NCBI RefSeq assembly: GCF_003952945.1
Contig: NZ_QXGK01000014.1
Location: forward strand, 1-64,000
Reading direction: 5' to 3'
DNA length: 64,000 nucleotides
Origin: Bifidobacterium samirii
GTDB taxonomy: Bacteria > Actinomycetota > Actinomycetes > Actinomycetales > Bifidobacteriaceae
Position numbers and translations under genes: made by a program. Every line of letters begins with the position of its first letter. The first letter of the stretch is position 1. The notes below the pieces were generated by a model. The model saw nothing but the letters and a program-made list of their open reading frames with translations, was not told where the DNA came from and ran no database searches. This document shows positions 29,175 through 37,506 of the stretch, one piece after another.

Positions 29175-29216
29175 GCGCCCAAGGATGGGCGCAGCGTTCC
29201 GTTCGACGGCGAACGG
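29175..29216 (+). promoter_or_regulatory. Two leader hairpins upstream of ptsG
   Basis: GCGCCCA-AGGA-TGGGCGC (29175-29192) and CCGTTCG-ACGG-CGAACGG (29199-29216) are consecutive 7-bp perfect stems, 76 bp before the ptsG start. They could act in leader control or mRNA stability. No poly-T tract follows. Confidence 0.4.
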
Positions 29217-29291
29217 CATGCCGGGCCGCACACACATCAAGAAAGAGACACTCATCGCCGGACACCACATTCTGGTTTGAAAGGGTTGGAA

Positions 29292-30836
29292 ATGAAAGCG
29301 TACATCCAGAGGCTCGGCAAGGCGCTCATGCTGCCGGTCGCCTGCCTGCCCGCTGCGGCGATCTTCCTCGGTCTGGGCTATTGGATCGATCCGAGCGGCT
29401 GGGGCGGCAACAACGTCGTCTCCGCATACCTGTGCAAGACCGGTTCGGCGATCCTCGACAATCTCGGCCTGCTGTTCGCCGTCGGCGTCGCCATCGGCAT
29501 GGCCCGCGACAAGGACGGCGCCTCGGCACTGTCCGCGCTCGTCGGCTTCCTGACCGTCACGACGATCATGGGCTCCGCCTCGATGTTCCTGGGCTTCGAT
29601 GCCGAGACCGTCGCCACCGAGCACCCGGCCTTCGCGCCCGGCGCCATCGGCAACAAGAACGTGTTCTTCGGCATCATGGTCGGCTGTATCGCCGGCGCAT
29701 TGTACAACCGGTTCTCCAAGACGAAGCTGCCCGACTTTCTGGCGTTCTTCTCCGGCCGCCGCTGCGTGCCGATCCTGACCGCCGTCACCATGTCGGTCAT
29801 CTCGCTGCTTCTGCTGTTCGTCTGGCCGGTCGTCTACGGCGCGCTCGTCGCGTTCGGCGAGTCCATCATGGGCCTGGGCGCGGTCGGCGCAGGCATCTAC
29901 GCGTTCTTCAACCGCCTCCTCATCCCGACCGGCCTGCACCACGCGCTCAACAACGTGTTCTGGTTCAACCTCGCCGGCATCGACGACATCACCAAGTTCT
30001 GGAACAGCGCCGACCCGGCGTCCGGTGCCGTCATCGCCCAGGGCTGGGGCTTCCACCCGTTCGGTGAGTATGTGACCGGCATCTACCAGGCCGGCTTCTT
30101 CCCGATCATGATGTTCGGCCTGCCCGCGGGCGCGCTGGCCATCTGGAAGAACGCCAAGCCGCAGAACAAGAAGGCCGTCGGCTCCCTGATGCTCGCCGGC
30201 GCGGCCGCCGCGTTCCTGACCGGCGTGACCGAACCGCTCGAGTTCTCCTTCATGTTCGCCGCCTTCCCGCTGTACGTCGTGCACGCCGTGCTCACCGCCA
30301 TCTCGGTGTTCCTGGCCGCCTCGTTCCAGTGGATCGCCGGCTTCAACTTCTCCGCCGGCTTCATCGACTGGTTCCTGTCGCTCAAGGTGCCGGCCGCCAA
30401 TCTGCCGTTCATGCTGATCGTGCAAGGCCTCGTGTTCGCCGTCATCTACTACTTCGTGTTCGACTTCGTGATCCGCAAGTTCGACATGAAGACCCCGGGC
30501 CGCGGTGACGACGAGGAGACCGTCGAATCCCCGACCGCGACCGCCGCGGGCGACGACAAGTACGCCGCGCTGGCCGCCACCCTGTACGCCGCGCTCGGCG
30601 GCCACGCCAATGTCACCGAGATCGAGAACTGCGTGACCCGTCTGCGCATGGGCGTCGTCGACTCCTCCAAGGTCGACGTCGAGGCGATCCGCAAGTCCGG
30701 CGTGCCGGGCGTCAAGGTCCTCGACAAGAAGAACGTGCAGATCATCGTCGGTACGCAGGTGCAGGCGGTCGCCGACGCGATGGAGGCCATCCACGGCAAG
30801 CCGGTCATCGGAGGTGGTGCGGCCCCAAAAGCGTAG
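29292..30836 (+). CDS. ptsG: PTS glucose-type EIICB component
   Basis: The 0-frame product is 514 residues. The EIIC part (about 1-400) has the glucose-family signature GLHHALNNVFWF and about ten hydrophobic segments; EIIB (about 425-510) holds the phosphocysteine, Cys447, in ENCVTRLRMG. It takes up and phosphorylates a hexose, probably glucose. The frame ends TAG at 30834-30836, two codons after a slippery site. EIIA continues in the -1 frame, so the complete enzyme would be a 694-residue EIICBA, the normal PtsG length. AAGGGTTGGAA precedes the ATG at 29292. Regulation probably acts through the AT-rich palindromes upstream. Confidence 0.92.
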   Translation: MKAYIQRLGKALMLPVACLPAAAIFLGLGYWIDPSGWGGNNVVSAYLCKTGSAILDNLGLLFAVGVAIGMARDKDGASALSALVGFLTVTTIMGSASMFLGFDAETVATEHPAFAPGAIGNKNVFFGIMVGCIAGALYNRFSKTKLPDFLAFFSGRRCVPILTAVTMSVISLLLLFVWPVVYGALVAFGESIMGLGAVGAGIYAFFNRLLIPTGLHHALNNVFWFNLAGIDDITKFWNSADPASGAVIAQGWGFHPFGEYVTGIYQAGFFPIMMFGLPAGALAIWKNAKPQNKKAVGSLMLAGAAAAFLTGVTEPLEFSFMFAAFPLYVVHAVLTAISVFLAASFQWIAGFNFSAGFIDWFLSLKVPAANLPFMLIVQGLVFAVIYYFVFDFVIRKFDMKTPGRGDDEETVESPTATAAGDDKYAALAATLYAALGGHANVTEIENCVTRLRMGVVDSSKVDVEAIRKSGVPGVKVLDKKNVQIIVGTQVQAVADAMEAIHGKPVIGGGAAPKA

Positions 30837-30853
30837 CGGCGGCCCCGACCGCC
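30810..30853 (+). other. Candidate programmed -1 ribosomal frameshift site
   Basis: In the ptsG frame the heptamer C CCA AAA (30824-30830) matches X XXY YYZ. GGAGGT (30810-30815) lies 8 nt upstream, a Shine-Dalgarno-like stimulator as in dnaX. The 0-frame stop TAG follows after one codon. A GGCGG/CCGCC stem (30838-30853) starts 7 nt downstream. A -1 slip here enters the EIIA frame exactly. A simple indel in the CCCCAAAA run is the alternative. Confidence 0.55.
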
Positions 30854-31375
30854 AAGCCCGCCACGCCGGTCAGGCCGGCGGCATCGCCGAAGCCGGCCGC
30901 GACGCCGACCCCGGCAGGTGAGACGGTCGTCGCCCCCGTCGACGGCGCGATCAAGCCGATCACCGAAGTCGCGGACGAGACGTTCGCGTCGAAGATCCTC
31001 GGCGACGGATTCGCGGTCACACCCTCGTCGTCGATGGTCGTCGCGCCGGTCGCCGGCACGGTGACGCTCGTGGCCAACACGTCCCACGCGGTCGGCATCA
31101 CCACCGACAGCGGCATGGAGGTGCTCGTCCACATCGGCATCGACACGGTCCAGCTGGAAGGCAAGCCGTTCTCCGTGCTCGTCTCCAAGGGACAGAAGGT
31201 GACCGCCGGCGAACCGGTCGTCACGGTCGACTGGCCGGCGATCCGCCAGGCCGGCAAGGGCACCGACGTCATCGTCGCGTTCACCAAGCCGAAGAAGGTC
31301 GCACGGCTCACCGTCCTGAGCGACGGCGCCGTCGTCGCCGGCGCGAAGGTCGGCACCGCGACCCCCAAGGCGTAA
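30830..31375 (+). CDS. PTS glucose EIIA domain in the -1 frame of ptsG
   Basis: This frame encodes a Pro/Ala-rich linker (about 30 residues) and a full EIIA-Glc domain: VVAPVDGAIKPI, GDGFAVTPSSS, VVAPVAGTVTL, then VLVHIGIDTVQLEGKPF with the phosphohistidine, and GEPVVTVDW. No ATG, GTG or TTG occurs in frame before 31034, which is inside the domain, so it cannot be made whole as a separate protein. Fusion by a -1 frameshift at 30824-30830 gives a 694-residue EIICBA, with the active His at 614. If no frameshift occurs, only EIICB is made and EIIA must come from elsewhere. The convergent terminator at 31528 ends the unit. Confidence 0.75.
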   Translation, partial: SVAAAPTAKPATPVRPAASPKPAATPTPAGETVVAPVDGAIKPITEVADETFASKILGDGFAVTPSSSMVVAPVAGTVTLVANTSHAVGITTDSGMEVLVHIGIDTVQLEGKPFSVLVSKGQKVTAGEPVVTVDWPAIRQAGKGTDVIVAFTKPKKVARLTVLSDGAVVAGAKVGTATPKA

Positions 31376-31527
31376 CCGCACGCCATGCACGGCCCGCGTG
31401 AGGCCGGCCCCGAACCGTCCCGGGACCGGTCTCACGGGGCCTTCGCACTTCGCCGCGCGGCGGGTATCCCCGGGGCCCCTCCACTCCTCAACCCCCAGCG
31501 GCCCCGCATCCGGCGATTCCAGGAAAC

Positions 31528-31561
31528 GATGGGCCCCCTCGCTTACACGAGGGGGCCCATC
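31528..31561. terminator. Bidirectional terminator between ptsG and lysA
   Basis: GATGGGCCCCCTCG and CGAGGGGGCCCATC form a perfect 14-bp stem with a 6-nt loop, between convergent genes. Confidence 0.9.
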
Positions 31562-31590
31562 GTCTTGTCCGGCATGATGATCGGCGCGGA

Positions 31591-33222
31591 TCAGCCCATG
31601 TCGAGCGCCAGCAGGTCGTCGACGGTCTGCCGGCGGATCATCACATGCGCGCCCGCCTCGCCCACGGCCACGACCGCCGGGATGAGCGCCTGATTGTAGT
31701 TGCTCGCCATCGTACGGCCGTACGCGCCGGTCACCGGCACCGCGAGGATGTCGCCGCGGCGCAGGTCGGCCGGCAGACGGTCCTCGTGGATCACGATGTC
31801 GCCCGACTCGCAGTGCATGCCGACCACGCGCACCAGCATCGACTCGTCGCCGCCGCGGCGGTTCGCCAGCCGCACCGTGTAGTCGGCGCCGTACAGCGCC
31901 GGACGGATGTTGTCGCTCATGCCGCCGTCGACCGACACGTACGTGCGCACGTCGATCGGCTCGCCGTCGCGGTCGACCGCGCGATGCGCGTTGTCGCCGC
32001 TCAGATGCACCGGCTTGATCGTGCCGACCCGGTACAGGGTCACGCCGGCCGGCGCCACGATCCAACGGCCCGGCTCGAACGAGATCGTCGGCGCGGGCAT
32101 GCCCAGCGCGTGGTTGACGCCGCTCACGGCCTCGGCCAGACGGCCCAGCTCGGCCTCGACGTCCATCGAATCCTCGCCGTCCGTGTACGCGACGGAGTAG
32201 CCGCCGCCCAGATCGACCTCGGGCAGCGTGTACGCGTCGGTCGCGTAGAACGTCTTGCGCAGGAGCATCATGCGCTTGGCGGCCTGGATGAACGCGTCCG
32301 CGTCGTGGATGTTCGAGCCGATGTGCGAATGCACGCCCACCAGCTCCAGCACGTCCTGGTTCGCCCAGATCGACTTGAGGACCGCGATCGCCGGGCCGTC
32401 GGCGACGGTCTCCATCGCGGCCGCGAGCGCGCGGTCCGCGTCGGACACCTCCTCGCCGCTCAGGTCGTACGGATACTTGACGTCGTAGCGCAGCGTGCGG
32501 CCCGACGGCGACGCGGCGGTCGCGTCGGCGTCGGCGGCAGCGTCACCGGCGGTCGCCTCGACGCGACGCTCGGCGACGCGCGCGTTCGACCCGGCCGGCG
32601 TCACGCCGTCCAGTGCGTCGAGCACGTCGAGGACCGAGGCGTCCGCGCCCGCCGGCAGCAGCGGCACGCCGAACTTCTGATCCTCGTGCGCGGTCGAGAT
32701 GTACTCGTGGCCGCCGGCGTGGATGCCCGACGTGACGCGCAGCATCACGCGCGCACGGCGGCCCATCCGGCGCGCGATCGCGGCGATGCGTTCCGGCTCG
32801 TCCGCCGAATCGACGACGATCTTCGCGAACCCCTGCTCGATCGCCAGCGCGATCTCCTCATCCGACTTGTTGTTGCCGTGCAGCACCAGACGACGGCCCG
32901 GCGCGCCCGCGGCGAGCGCGATGCGCATCTCGCCCATCGTGCACGTGTCGACCAGCAGGCCCGCATCCAGCACGATGCGCACGATCTCCTTCGACAGGAA
33001 CGCCTTGCCGGCGAAGCTCACATGCGTCGTGGAGTTGCGGAACGCGTCGGCCGCGGCCTTCGCGAAGCGGCGGGCGCGCGCGGCGACCTCGTCGGTGTCG
33101 ATCAGGTACAGCGGCGAGCCGAACTCCTCCAGCAGCGAAGACGCGCTGCGGCCGTGGAACGTCAGTTCGCCGGTCGTCTCGTCGACCGCCGACGCGGCCG
33201 GCCAGATCGGGGTGATGGCCAT
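31591..33222 (-). CDS. lysA: Diaminopimelate decarboxylase
   Basis: A 543-residue PLP enzyme that converts meso-DAP to L-lysine. The fold-III barrel has the PLP lysine in HVSFAGKAFL, then LVLHGNNKSDEEI, GVHSHIGSNI, the Gly-rich PEVDLGGGYSVAY and SFEPGRWIVAPAG. The C-terminal part has GMHCESGDIV with the active-site Cys and YNQALIPAVV. An insertion rich in Ala and Asp (about residues 210-260) makes it longer than most family members. GAAGG precedes the ATG at 33222. argS lies upstream on the same strand but is separated by a strong terminator. Confidence 0.95.
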   Translation of the reverse strand: MAITPIWPAASAVDETTGELTFHGRSASSLLEEFGSPLYLIDTDEVAARARRFAKAAADAFRNSTTHVSFAGKAFLSKEIVRIVLDAGLLVDTCTMGEMRIALAAGAPGRRLVLHGNNKSDEEIALAIEQGFAKIVVDSADEPERIAAIARRMGRRARVMLRVTSGIHAGGHEYISTAHEDQKFGVPLLPAGADASVLDVLDALDGVTPAGSNARVAERRVEATAGDAAADADATAASPSGRTLRYDVKYPYDLSGEEVSDADRALAAAMETVADGPAIAVLKSIWANQDVLELVGVHSHIGSNIHDADAFIQAAKRMMLLRKTFYATDAYTLPEVDLGGGYSVAYTDGEDSMDVEAELGRLAEAVSGVNHALGMPAPTISFEPGRWIVAPAGVTLYRVGTIKPVHLSGDNAHRAVDRDGEPIDVRTYVSVDGGMSDNIRPALYGADYTVRLANRRGGDESMLVRVVGMHCESGDIVIHEDRLPADLRRGDILAVPVTGAYGRTMASNYNQALIPAVVAVGEAGAHVMIRRQTVDDLLALDMG

Positions 33223-33308
33223 AAGCCCTTCCTTCTTCCTTGTCTCTCGTGTCTCTCGGTTCACGTTCGATTCATGTCGCGGACGGCCGGCGGACGGCCA
33301 TCCGATAC

Positions 33309-33349
33309 GACGGAGGGTGGCCGGCGACGTGCGTCGGCCACCCTCCGTC
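33309..33349 (-). terminator. Terminator of argS
   Basis: GACGGAGGGTGGCCG and CGGCCACCCTCCGTC form a perfect 15-bp stem with an 11-nt loop, 31 bp past the argS stop. Confidence 0.85.
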
Positions 33350-33380
33350 GGCTACGCCGATACGGTCGGATCCAATCGGA

Positions 33381-35225
33381 TCACATGCGCTCGGGCGCTT
33401 CGACGCCCAGCAGGTCGAGGCCGGCGGCGATGACCGCGCGCACGGCGTCGTTGAGCTTCAAACGGGCCGCGGCACGCGCCGGCTCCGGGTTCTTGGCGAT
33501 GCGCAGCGCCTCGCGGGCCGCCTCGTCGCCGCGTTCCTCGGGCTCGGTCAGGGCCATCGGCACGACGCGCTCCACGTTATACCACTTGTGGTAGGTGGCC
33601 GCGAGGTCCTCCAGATAGTGGGCCACGCGGTGCGGGGCGCGCAGGTCGCCCGCCTGGGTCAGCTGGGCCGGCCACTGGGCGAGCGCGGCCAGCACCTCGC
33701 CGTCCGCCTCGGTGTCGAGCAGCGCCAGGTCCGCGCCCTCGTGCGAGATGCCGGCGGCGGCCGCGTTGCGGTCCACGTTGCAGGAGCGGGCGTGCGCGTA
33801 CTGCACGTAGTACACCGGGTTCTCGTTGGAATGCGACGCCAGCAGGTTCAGGTCGATGTCGACCGGCGAGTTGTAGTCGGTGCGGGCCAGCGAATAGCGG
33901 GCCGCATCCGTGCCGATCGCCTCGACCAGATCGTCGATCGTGACGACGTTGCCGGCGCGCTTCGACATGCGCACGGACTTGCCGTCCTTGAGCACGTTGA
34001 CGAGCTGGCCGATCAGGATCTGCATGTTCTCGCCCGGCTTGTCGCCGAACGCGGCGCACATCGCCATCATGCGGCCGATGTAGCCGTGATGGTCGGCGCC
34101 CAGCATGTAGATCGCCACGTCCGCCGGGTCGGCGTCGCGGTGGCGCTTGTTCCAGTAGTAGGCGATGTCGGCGGCGAAGTACGCGTAGTTGCCGTCCGAC
34201 TTGATGATGACGCGGTCCTTGTCGTCGCCGTGCTTGGTCGACTCGAACCAGATCGCGCCGTCCTTCTCGTAGATGTCGCCGCGTTCGCGCAGCTCGGCGA
34301 TCGCGCGGTCGACGGCGCCGTCCTCATACAGGCTGTTCTCGTGGAACCACACGTCGAAGTCGACGCGGAAGTCCTTCATCGACTTGCGGATCTCGGCGAA
34401 CATCATCGGCACGGCGCGCTTGCGGAACTCCTCGCGCAGCTCGGAATCGGCCTCGCCGATCGCCTCGCCGTCGTCGGTGAGGCCCTGGTCGGCGTGCTGC
34501 AGGGCCAGCAGGTCGACGCCGTCGGCCGCGGCCTCGTCCTGCACGCGCTGCGCGATCTCGTCGATGTACGCGCCCTTGTAGCCGTCGAACGGGGTGTCGG
34601 TCTGATAGCCGCGCTCGCCCAGCCCGTTGATGCGCGCCCACGCGGCGACCAGCGACTTGGCGAAGCGGTTGATCTGCTCGCCGTGGTCGTTGAAGTAGTA
34701 TTCGCGCACGACCTTGGCGCCGTTGGCCTCCAGCACGCGGGCCATCGCGTCGCCGACCGCGGCCCAGCGGGTGCCGCCGATGTGGATCGGGCCGGTCGGG
34801 TTGGCGGACACGAACTCGAGGTTCAGGGTCTCGCCGCCCAGATGCGCGTTCTTGCCGAACGTGGAGATGCCGCGCTCGTCCGTCTCGGCGGCGAGCACCT
34901 GGTCGACGACGGCCGCGGCGGACGCGGAGTCGAGCGTGATGTTGATGAAGCCGGGGCCGGCGACCTCGACGGACCTGACGCCTTCGGCGGCGGTCAGGCC
35001 GGCGGCGAACAGCTCGGCCAGGTCGTGCGGCTTCATGCCGGCCTTCTTGGCCAGCTGCATCGCGGCGTTGGACGCCCAGTCGCCGTGCGCGCGATCCTTC
35101 GGGCGCATCACGGTCAGCTTCTCGACGGGCGGGATCAGATCGGCGGTCAGATTGCCGGCCTTGCCGGACTCGACCAGTTCATGGGCAATACGCGAAATCA
35201 GTTCGCTCAGGGCTTCAGGACTCAT
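33381..35225 (-). CDS. argS: Arginyl-tRNA synthetase
   Basis: A 614-residue class Ia synthetase that charges tRNA-Arg. An N-terminal additional domain (about 1-130) precedes the HIGH-equivalent in ANPTGPIHIGGTRW. The Rossmann core includes FNDHGEQINRF and IYMLGADHHGYIGRM, and the KMSKS-equivalent is VRMSKRAGNVVTI. An all-helical DALR anticodon-binding domain ends the protein. The start at 35225 has TAGACT 7 nt upstream. A tRNA-Arg gene lies at 39976. Confidence 0.97.
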   Translation of the reverse strand: MSPEALSELISRIAHELVESGKAGNLTADLIPPVEKLTVMRPKDRAHGDWASNAAMQLAKKAGMKPHDLAELFAAGLTAAEGVRSVEVAGPGFINITLDSASAAAVVDQVLAAETDERGISTFGKNAHLGGETLNLEFVSANPTGPIHIGGTRWAAVGDAMARVLEANGAKVVREYYFNDHGEQINRFAKSLVAAWARINGLGERGYQTDTPFDGYKGAYIDEIAQRVQDEAAADGVDLLALQHADQGLTDDGEAIGEADSELREEFRKRAVPMMFAEIRKSMKDFRVDFDVWFHENSLYEDGAVDRAIAELRERGDIYEKDGAIWFESTKHGDDKDRVIIKSDGNYAYFAADIAYYWNKRHRDADPADVAIYMLGADHHGYIGRMMAMCAAFGDKPGENMQILIGQLVNVLKDGKSVRMSKRAGNVVTIDDLVEAIGTDAARYSLARTDYNSPVDIDLNLLASHSNENPVYYVQYAHARSCNVDRNAAAAGISHEGADLALLDTEADGEVLAALAQWPAQLTQAGDLRAPHRVAHYLEDLAATYHKWYNVERVVPMALTEPEERGDEAAREALRIAKNPEPARAAARLKLNDAVRAVIAAGLDLLGVEAPERM

Positions 35226-35238
35226 TCTGCCTAGTCTA
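35225..35238 (-). promoter_or_regulatory. Leaderless -10 of argS
   Basis: TAGACT (35238-35233), 7 nt, then the ATG at 35225. Same hexamer and spacing as at 5343. Confidence 0.55.
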
Positions 35239-35262
35239 CCGGCGTGCCTGACAGGTGGCCGG

Positions 35263-35325
35263 CCGTTCGGGACGCGGGTGGGCGGCATCGTACGCGGACG
35301 ATCCGTTCGGGACGCGGGTGGGCGG
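35263..35325. repeat. Tandem 23-bp direct repeat upstream of argS
   Basis: CCGTTCGGGACGCGGGTGGG followed by CGG occurs at 35263-35285 and 35303-35325, identical and 40 bp apart. The second copy overlaps the long hairpin at 35314-35400. Confidence 0.7.
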
Positions 35326-35400
35326 GGATTCGCGTTCCCGACACACTCAAGGCCGTTCGGCCAAGCCTACGGTCGGGAACGTGAATTCCCGCCCACCCGC
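35314..35400. terminator. Long hairpin between amino-acid permease and argS
   Basis: The arms 35314-35342 and 35372-35400 (29 bp) differ at only two positions, both G-to-A changes compatible with G-U pairing on one strand. An inner stem GGCC-GTTC-GGCC sits in the loop. It lies 13 bp past the permease stop and may act as its terminator. Confidence 0.65.
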
Positions 35401-35413
35401 TTGCTGCGCAGCG

Positions 35414-36862
35414 TCATCGGCGGCGACGGCGCTCCAGCAGATGATAGGCGAGGTAGCACAGCGCGACGAACGGAATCATGCAGTACAGCGTCGAACGCTG
35501 CGTCTCGTCGAGCACGACCAGCACCAGCGCCCCCACGCACATCGCCATCGCCAGCCACGGCAGCACCGGATATCCGGGCGCACGGTAGCCCAGCTCGTCC
35601 ACGCCGTGCCCCGACGCGGCCCACTCGCGGCGGAACCGCACATGGCACACGCACACCGAGAACCACACCACCAGCGTCGCCAGACCGGACACGGCCACCA
35701 GCACCAGGTACACGGTCGAAGCCGCCACCACGGAGCTGAGCAGCGCCAGCAGCGAGCCGGCCATCGAGAACAGCACCGCCCACACCGGCACGCCGCGGAA
35801 GTTGGTGCGCGCGAACCGGGCCGGGATCAGCCCCTCCTTCGCCAGCGACCACACCATGCGCGAGCACACGTACAGGCCCGAGTTCGCCGCCGACAGCACG
35901 GCCGTCAGCACCACGAAGTTCATCACGTCGCCGGCGAACGGCATGCCGATCGACTGGAACACCAGCACGAACGGGCTCGTGTCCACGCCCGACTCGTGCC
36001 ACGGGATCAGCGCCGCCATCACCGCGATCGAACCGATGAAGAAGATCGCCAGACGCAGCACCGTCGTATGCACCGCCTTCGGGATCGCCTTGTCCGGATC
36101 CTTCGTCTCGCCGGCCGCGACGCCCACGACCTCCGTGCCGGAGAACGCGAACACGACCGTCAGCAGCGTCGAGAACACCGGTGCGATGCCGTTGGGGAAC
36201 CAGCCGTCGGCGGTGAAGTTGCGCAGCAGCGGCGCCTCGTCATAGCCGGCGATCGGCATCGCGCCGCAGATCGCCAGCAGGCCGATCACGATGAACGCGA
36301 CGATCGCCACGACCTTGATCGACGCGAACCAGAACTCCGCCTCGCCATACAGCCGCACCGACAGGATGTTCAACGCGAACACGACCGCGATGAACACCGC
36401 CGACCACGCCCAGCTCGGCGACCCGGGGAACCAGCGCTGCATCAGCATCCCCGCCGCCGTGAACTCGGACGCGAGCGCCACCGCCCAGTTGAGCCAGTAC
36501 AGGATCGCGATCGTGAACGCGGTACCGGGGCCGATGAAGCGCTTCGCGTACAGGTGGAAGCTGCCCGCGTACGGCATCGCGACGGACAGTTCGCCCAGGC
36601 ACACCATGACGCAGTAGACGAGCAGCGAGCCGACCGCGTACGCGATGATCGCGCCGATCGGGCCGGCCTGCGCGATCGTGTAGCCGGAGCTGACGAACAG
36701 GCCCGTGCCGATGACGCCGCCCAGCGAGATCATCGTCAGGTGGCGTGATTCCATCCGCCGTTCCAGGCCGCCTTCGGTGGTTGCCGCATCCTGCTTGGCC
36801 GTGTCGCCTTGCTTGGGGGCTGCGCTCTGCGGGGCGTCGCCGCGCGTGGTGCCGTGGGTCAT
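35414..36862 (-). CDS. Amino-acid permease, APC family (LysP-like)
   Basis: A 482-residue transporter with about 12 membrane segments after a hydrophilic 35-residue N-terminus. It carries the family motif MISLGGVIGTGLFVSSG, then GELSVAMPYAGSFHLYAKRF and VFAFSGTEVVGVAAGETKDP, typical of basic- or aromatic-amino-acid permeases such as LysP. The substrate cannot be fixed from sequence; lysine is a guess supported weakly by lysA nearby. AAAGGGA precedes the ATG. The 300 bp upstream contain TATCAT (37008-37003) and TACACT (37113-37108) as possible -10 sites. Confidence 0.85.
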   Translation of the reverse strand: MTHGTTRGDAPQSAAPKQGDTAKQDAATTEGGLERRMESRHLTMISLGGVIGTGLFVSSGYTIAQAGPIGAIIAYAVGSLLVYCVMVCLGELSVAMPYAGSFHLYAKRFIGPGTAFTIAILYWLNWAVALASEFTAAGMLMQRWFPGSPSWAWSAVFIAVVFALNILSVRLYGEAEFWFASIKVVAIVAFIVIGLLAICGAMPIAGYDEAPLLRNFTADGWFPNGIAPVFSTLLTVVFAFSGTEVVGVAAGETKDPDKAIPKAVHTTVLRLAIFFIGSIAVMAALIPWHESGVDTSPFVLVFQSIGMPFAGDVMNFVVLTAVLSAANSGLYVCSRMVWSLAKEGLIPARFARTNFRGVPVWAVLFSMAGSLLALLSSVVAASTVYLVLVAVSGLATLVVWFSVCVCHVRFRREWAASGHGVDELGYRAPGYPVLPWLAMAMCVGALVLVVLDETQRSTLYCMIPFVALCYLAYHLLERRRRR

Positions 36863-37170
36863 GGGAGTCCCTTTCGTGCGTCGAATGCTGCGTCGGGTGC
36901 GCCGCGCACGCGATGGCGTGCGCCGGTTTGCGTCGGCCGCAGGTCGATGATTGCCGTCCTTTGCCGCGGGACCGCCGGTACCGCGTTCTTCTCCGAGGCA
37001 CGATGATAGGCCGGCCGAGGCGCATACGGCCGTTCCGTCTCACCACGGTGCCGATTCGGCGCGGCGACGTCGCGCCTCGGCAGGATGCGCGATTGCGGGT
37101 TCTTCGTAGTGTAGGTGCGTGCATCCCGTACGGCTTCATACTCCGACCGGATCAGAATGAATTCCCGATC
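36863..37170 (-). promoter_or_regulatory. Upstream region of amino-acid permease
   Basis: No gene is seen here. Two candidate -10 hexamers on the minus strand are TATCAT (37008-37003) and TACACT (37113-37108), which would give leaders of about 140 and 240 nt. No riboswitch or T-box pattern was recognised. The 183-bp element follows at 37171. Confidence 0.3.
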
Positions 37171-37353
37171 TGAGGGGATAAATCGGGACCTTGCATGCTT
37201 CTTTCGGCTAACTGAGGGGAAAACTTCCCGCGATTCGAAGGCTGGATTCCAAGGATTTCCAGCCGGAACGGCACTATGGTGCCGAAGGTCACCGGCCGAT
37301 CCGTCCCCTCAGATCGCCAAAAGAAGCATGCAAGGCACCGATTCTTCCCCTCA
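37171..37353. repeat. 183-bp inverted-repeat element, copy 2
   Basis: TGAGGGG starts at 37171 and 37213, and its reverse complement ends at 37311 and 37353, giving 42-bp spacing in both arms, exactly as in copy 1. The centre (85 bp) holds its own hairpin GGCTGGA/TCCAGCC. It lies between the amino-acid permease and the glycerophosphodiesterase gene. Confidence 0.75.
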
Positions 37354-37506
37354 CATGGCCAATTGCCTCGCTACTTTGCACCGAGAGGTCCTGTATCGCC
37401 GCACGATACCCGCTGTGGATGCGTCCCCCCACTGTTCGTTTCTCTCACACGCCAGAATCGGATAGGCCGGTTTACGTCAGCTCAACACCATGGCAGGATG
37501 GCATCG

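Noticed and set aside
30837-31375. Separate EIIA gene starting at 31034
   Set aside because: The ATG at 31034 lies inside the EIIA domain and would remove its first strands; no usable start codon exists upstream in that frame.
36863-37170. Lysine riboswitch or T-box upstream of the amino-acid permease
   Set aside because: No conserved core or specifier-loop pattern could be traced by eye, only general GC-rich pairing.
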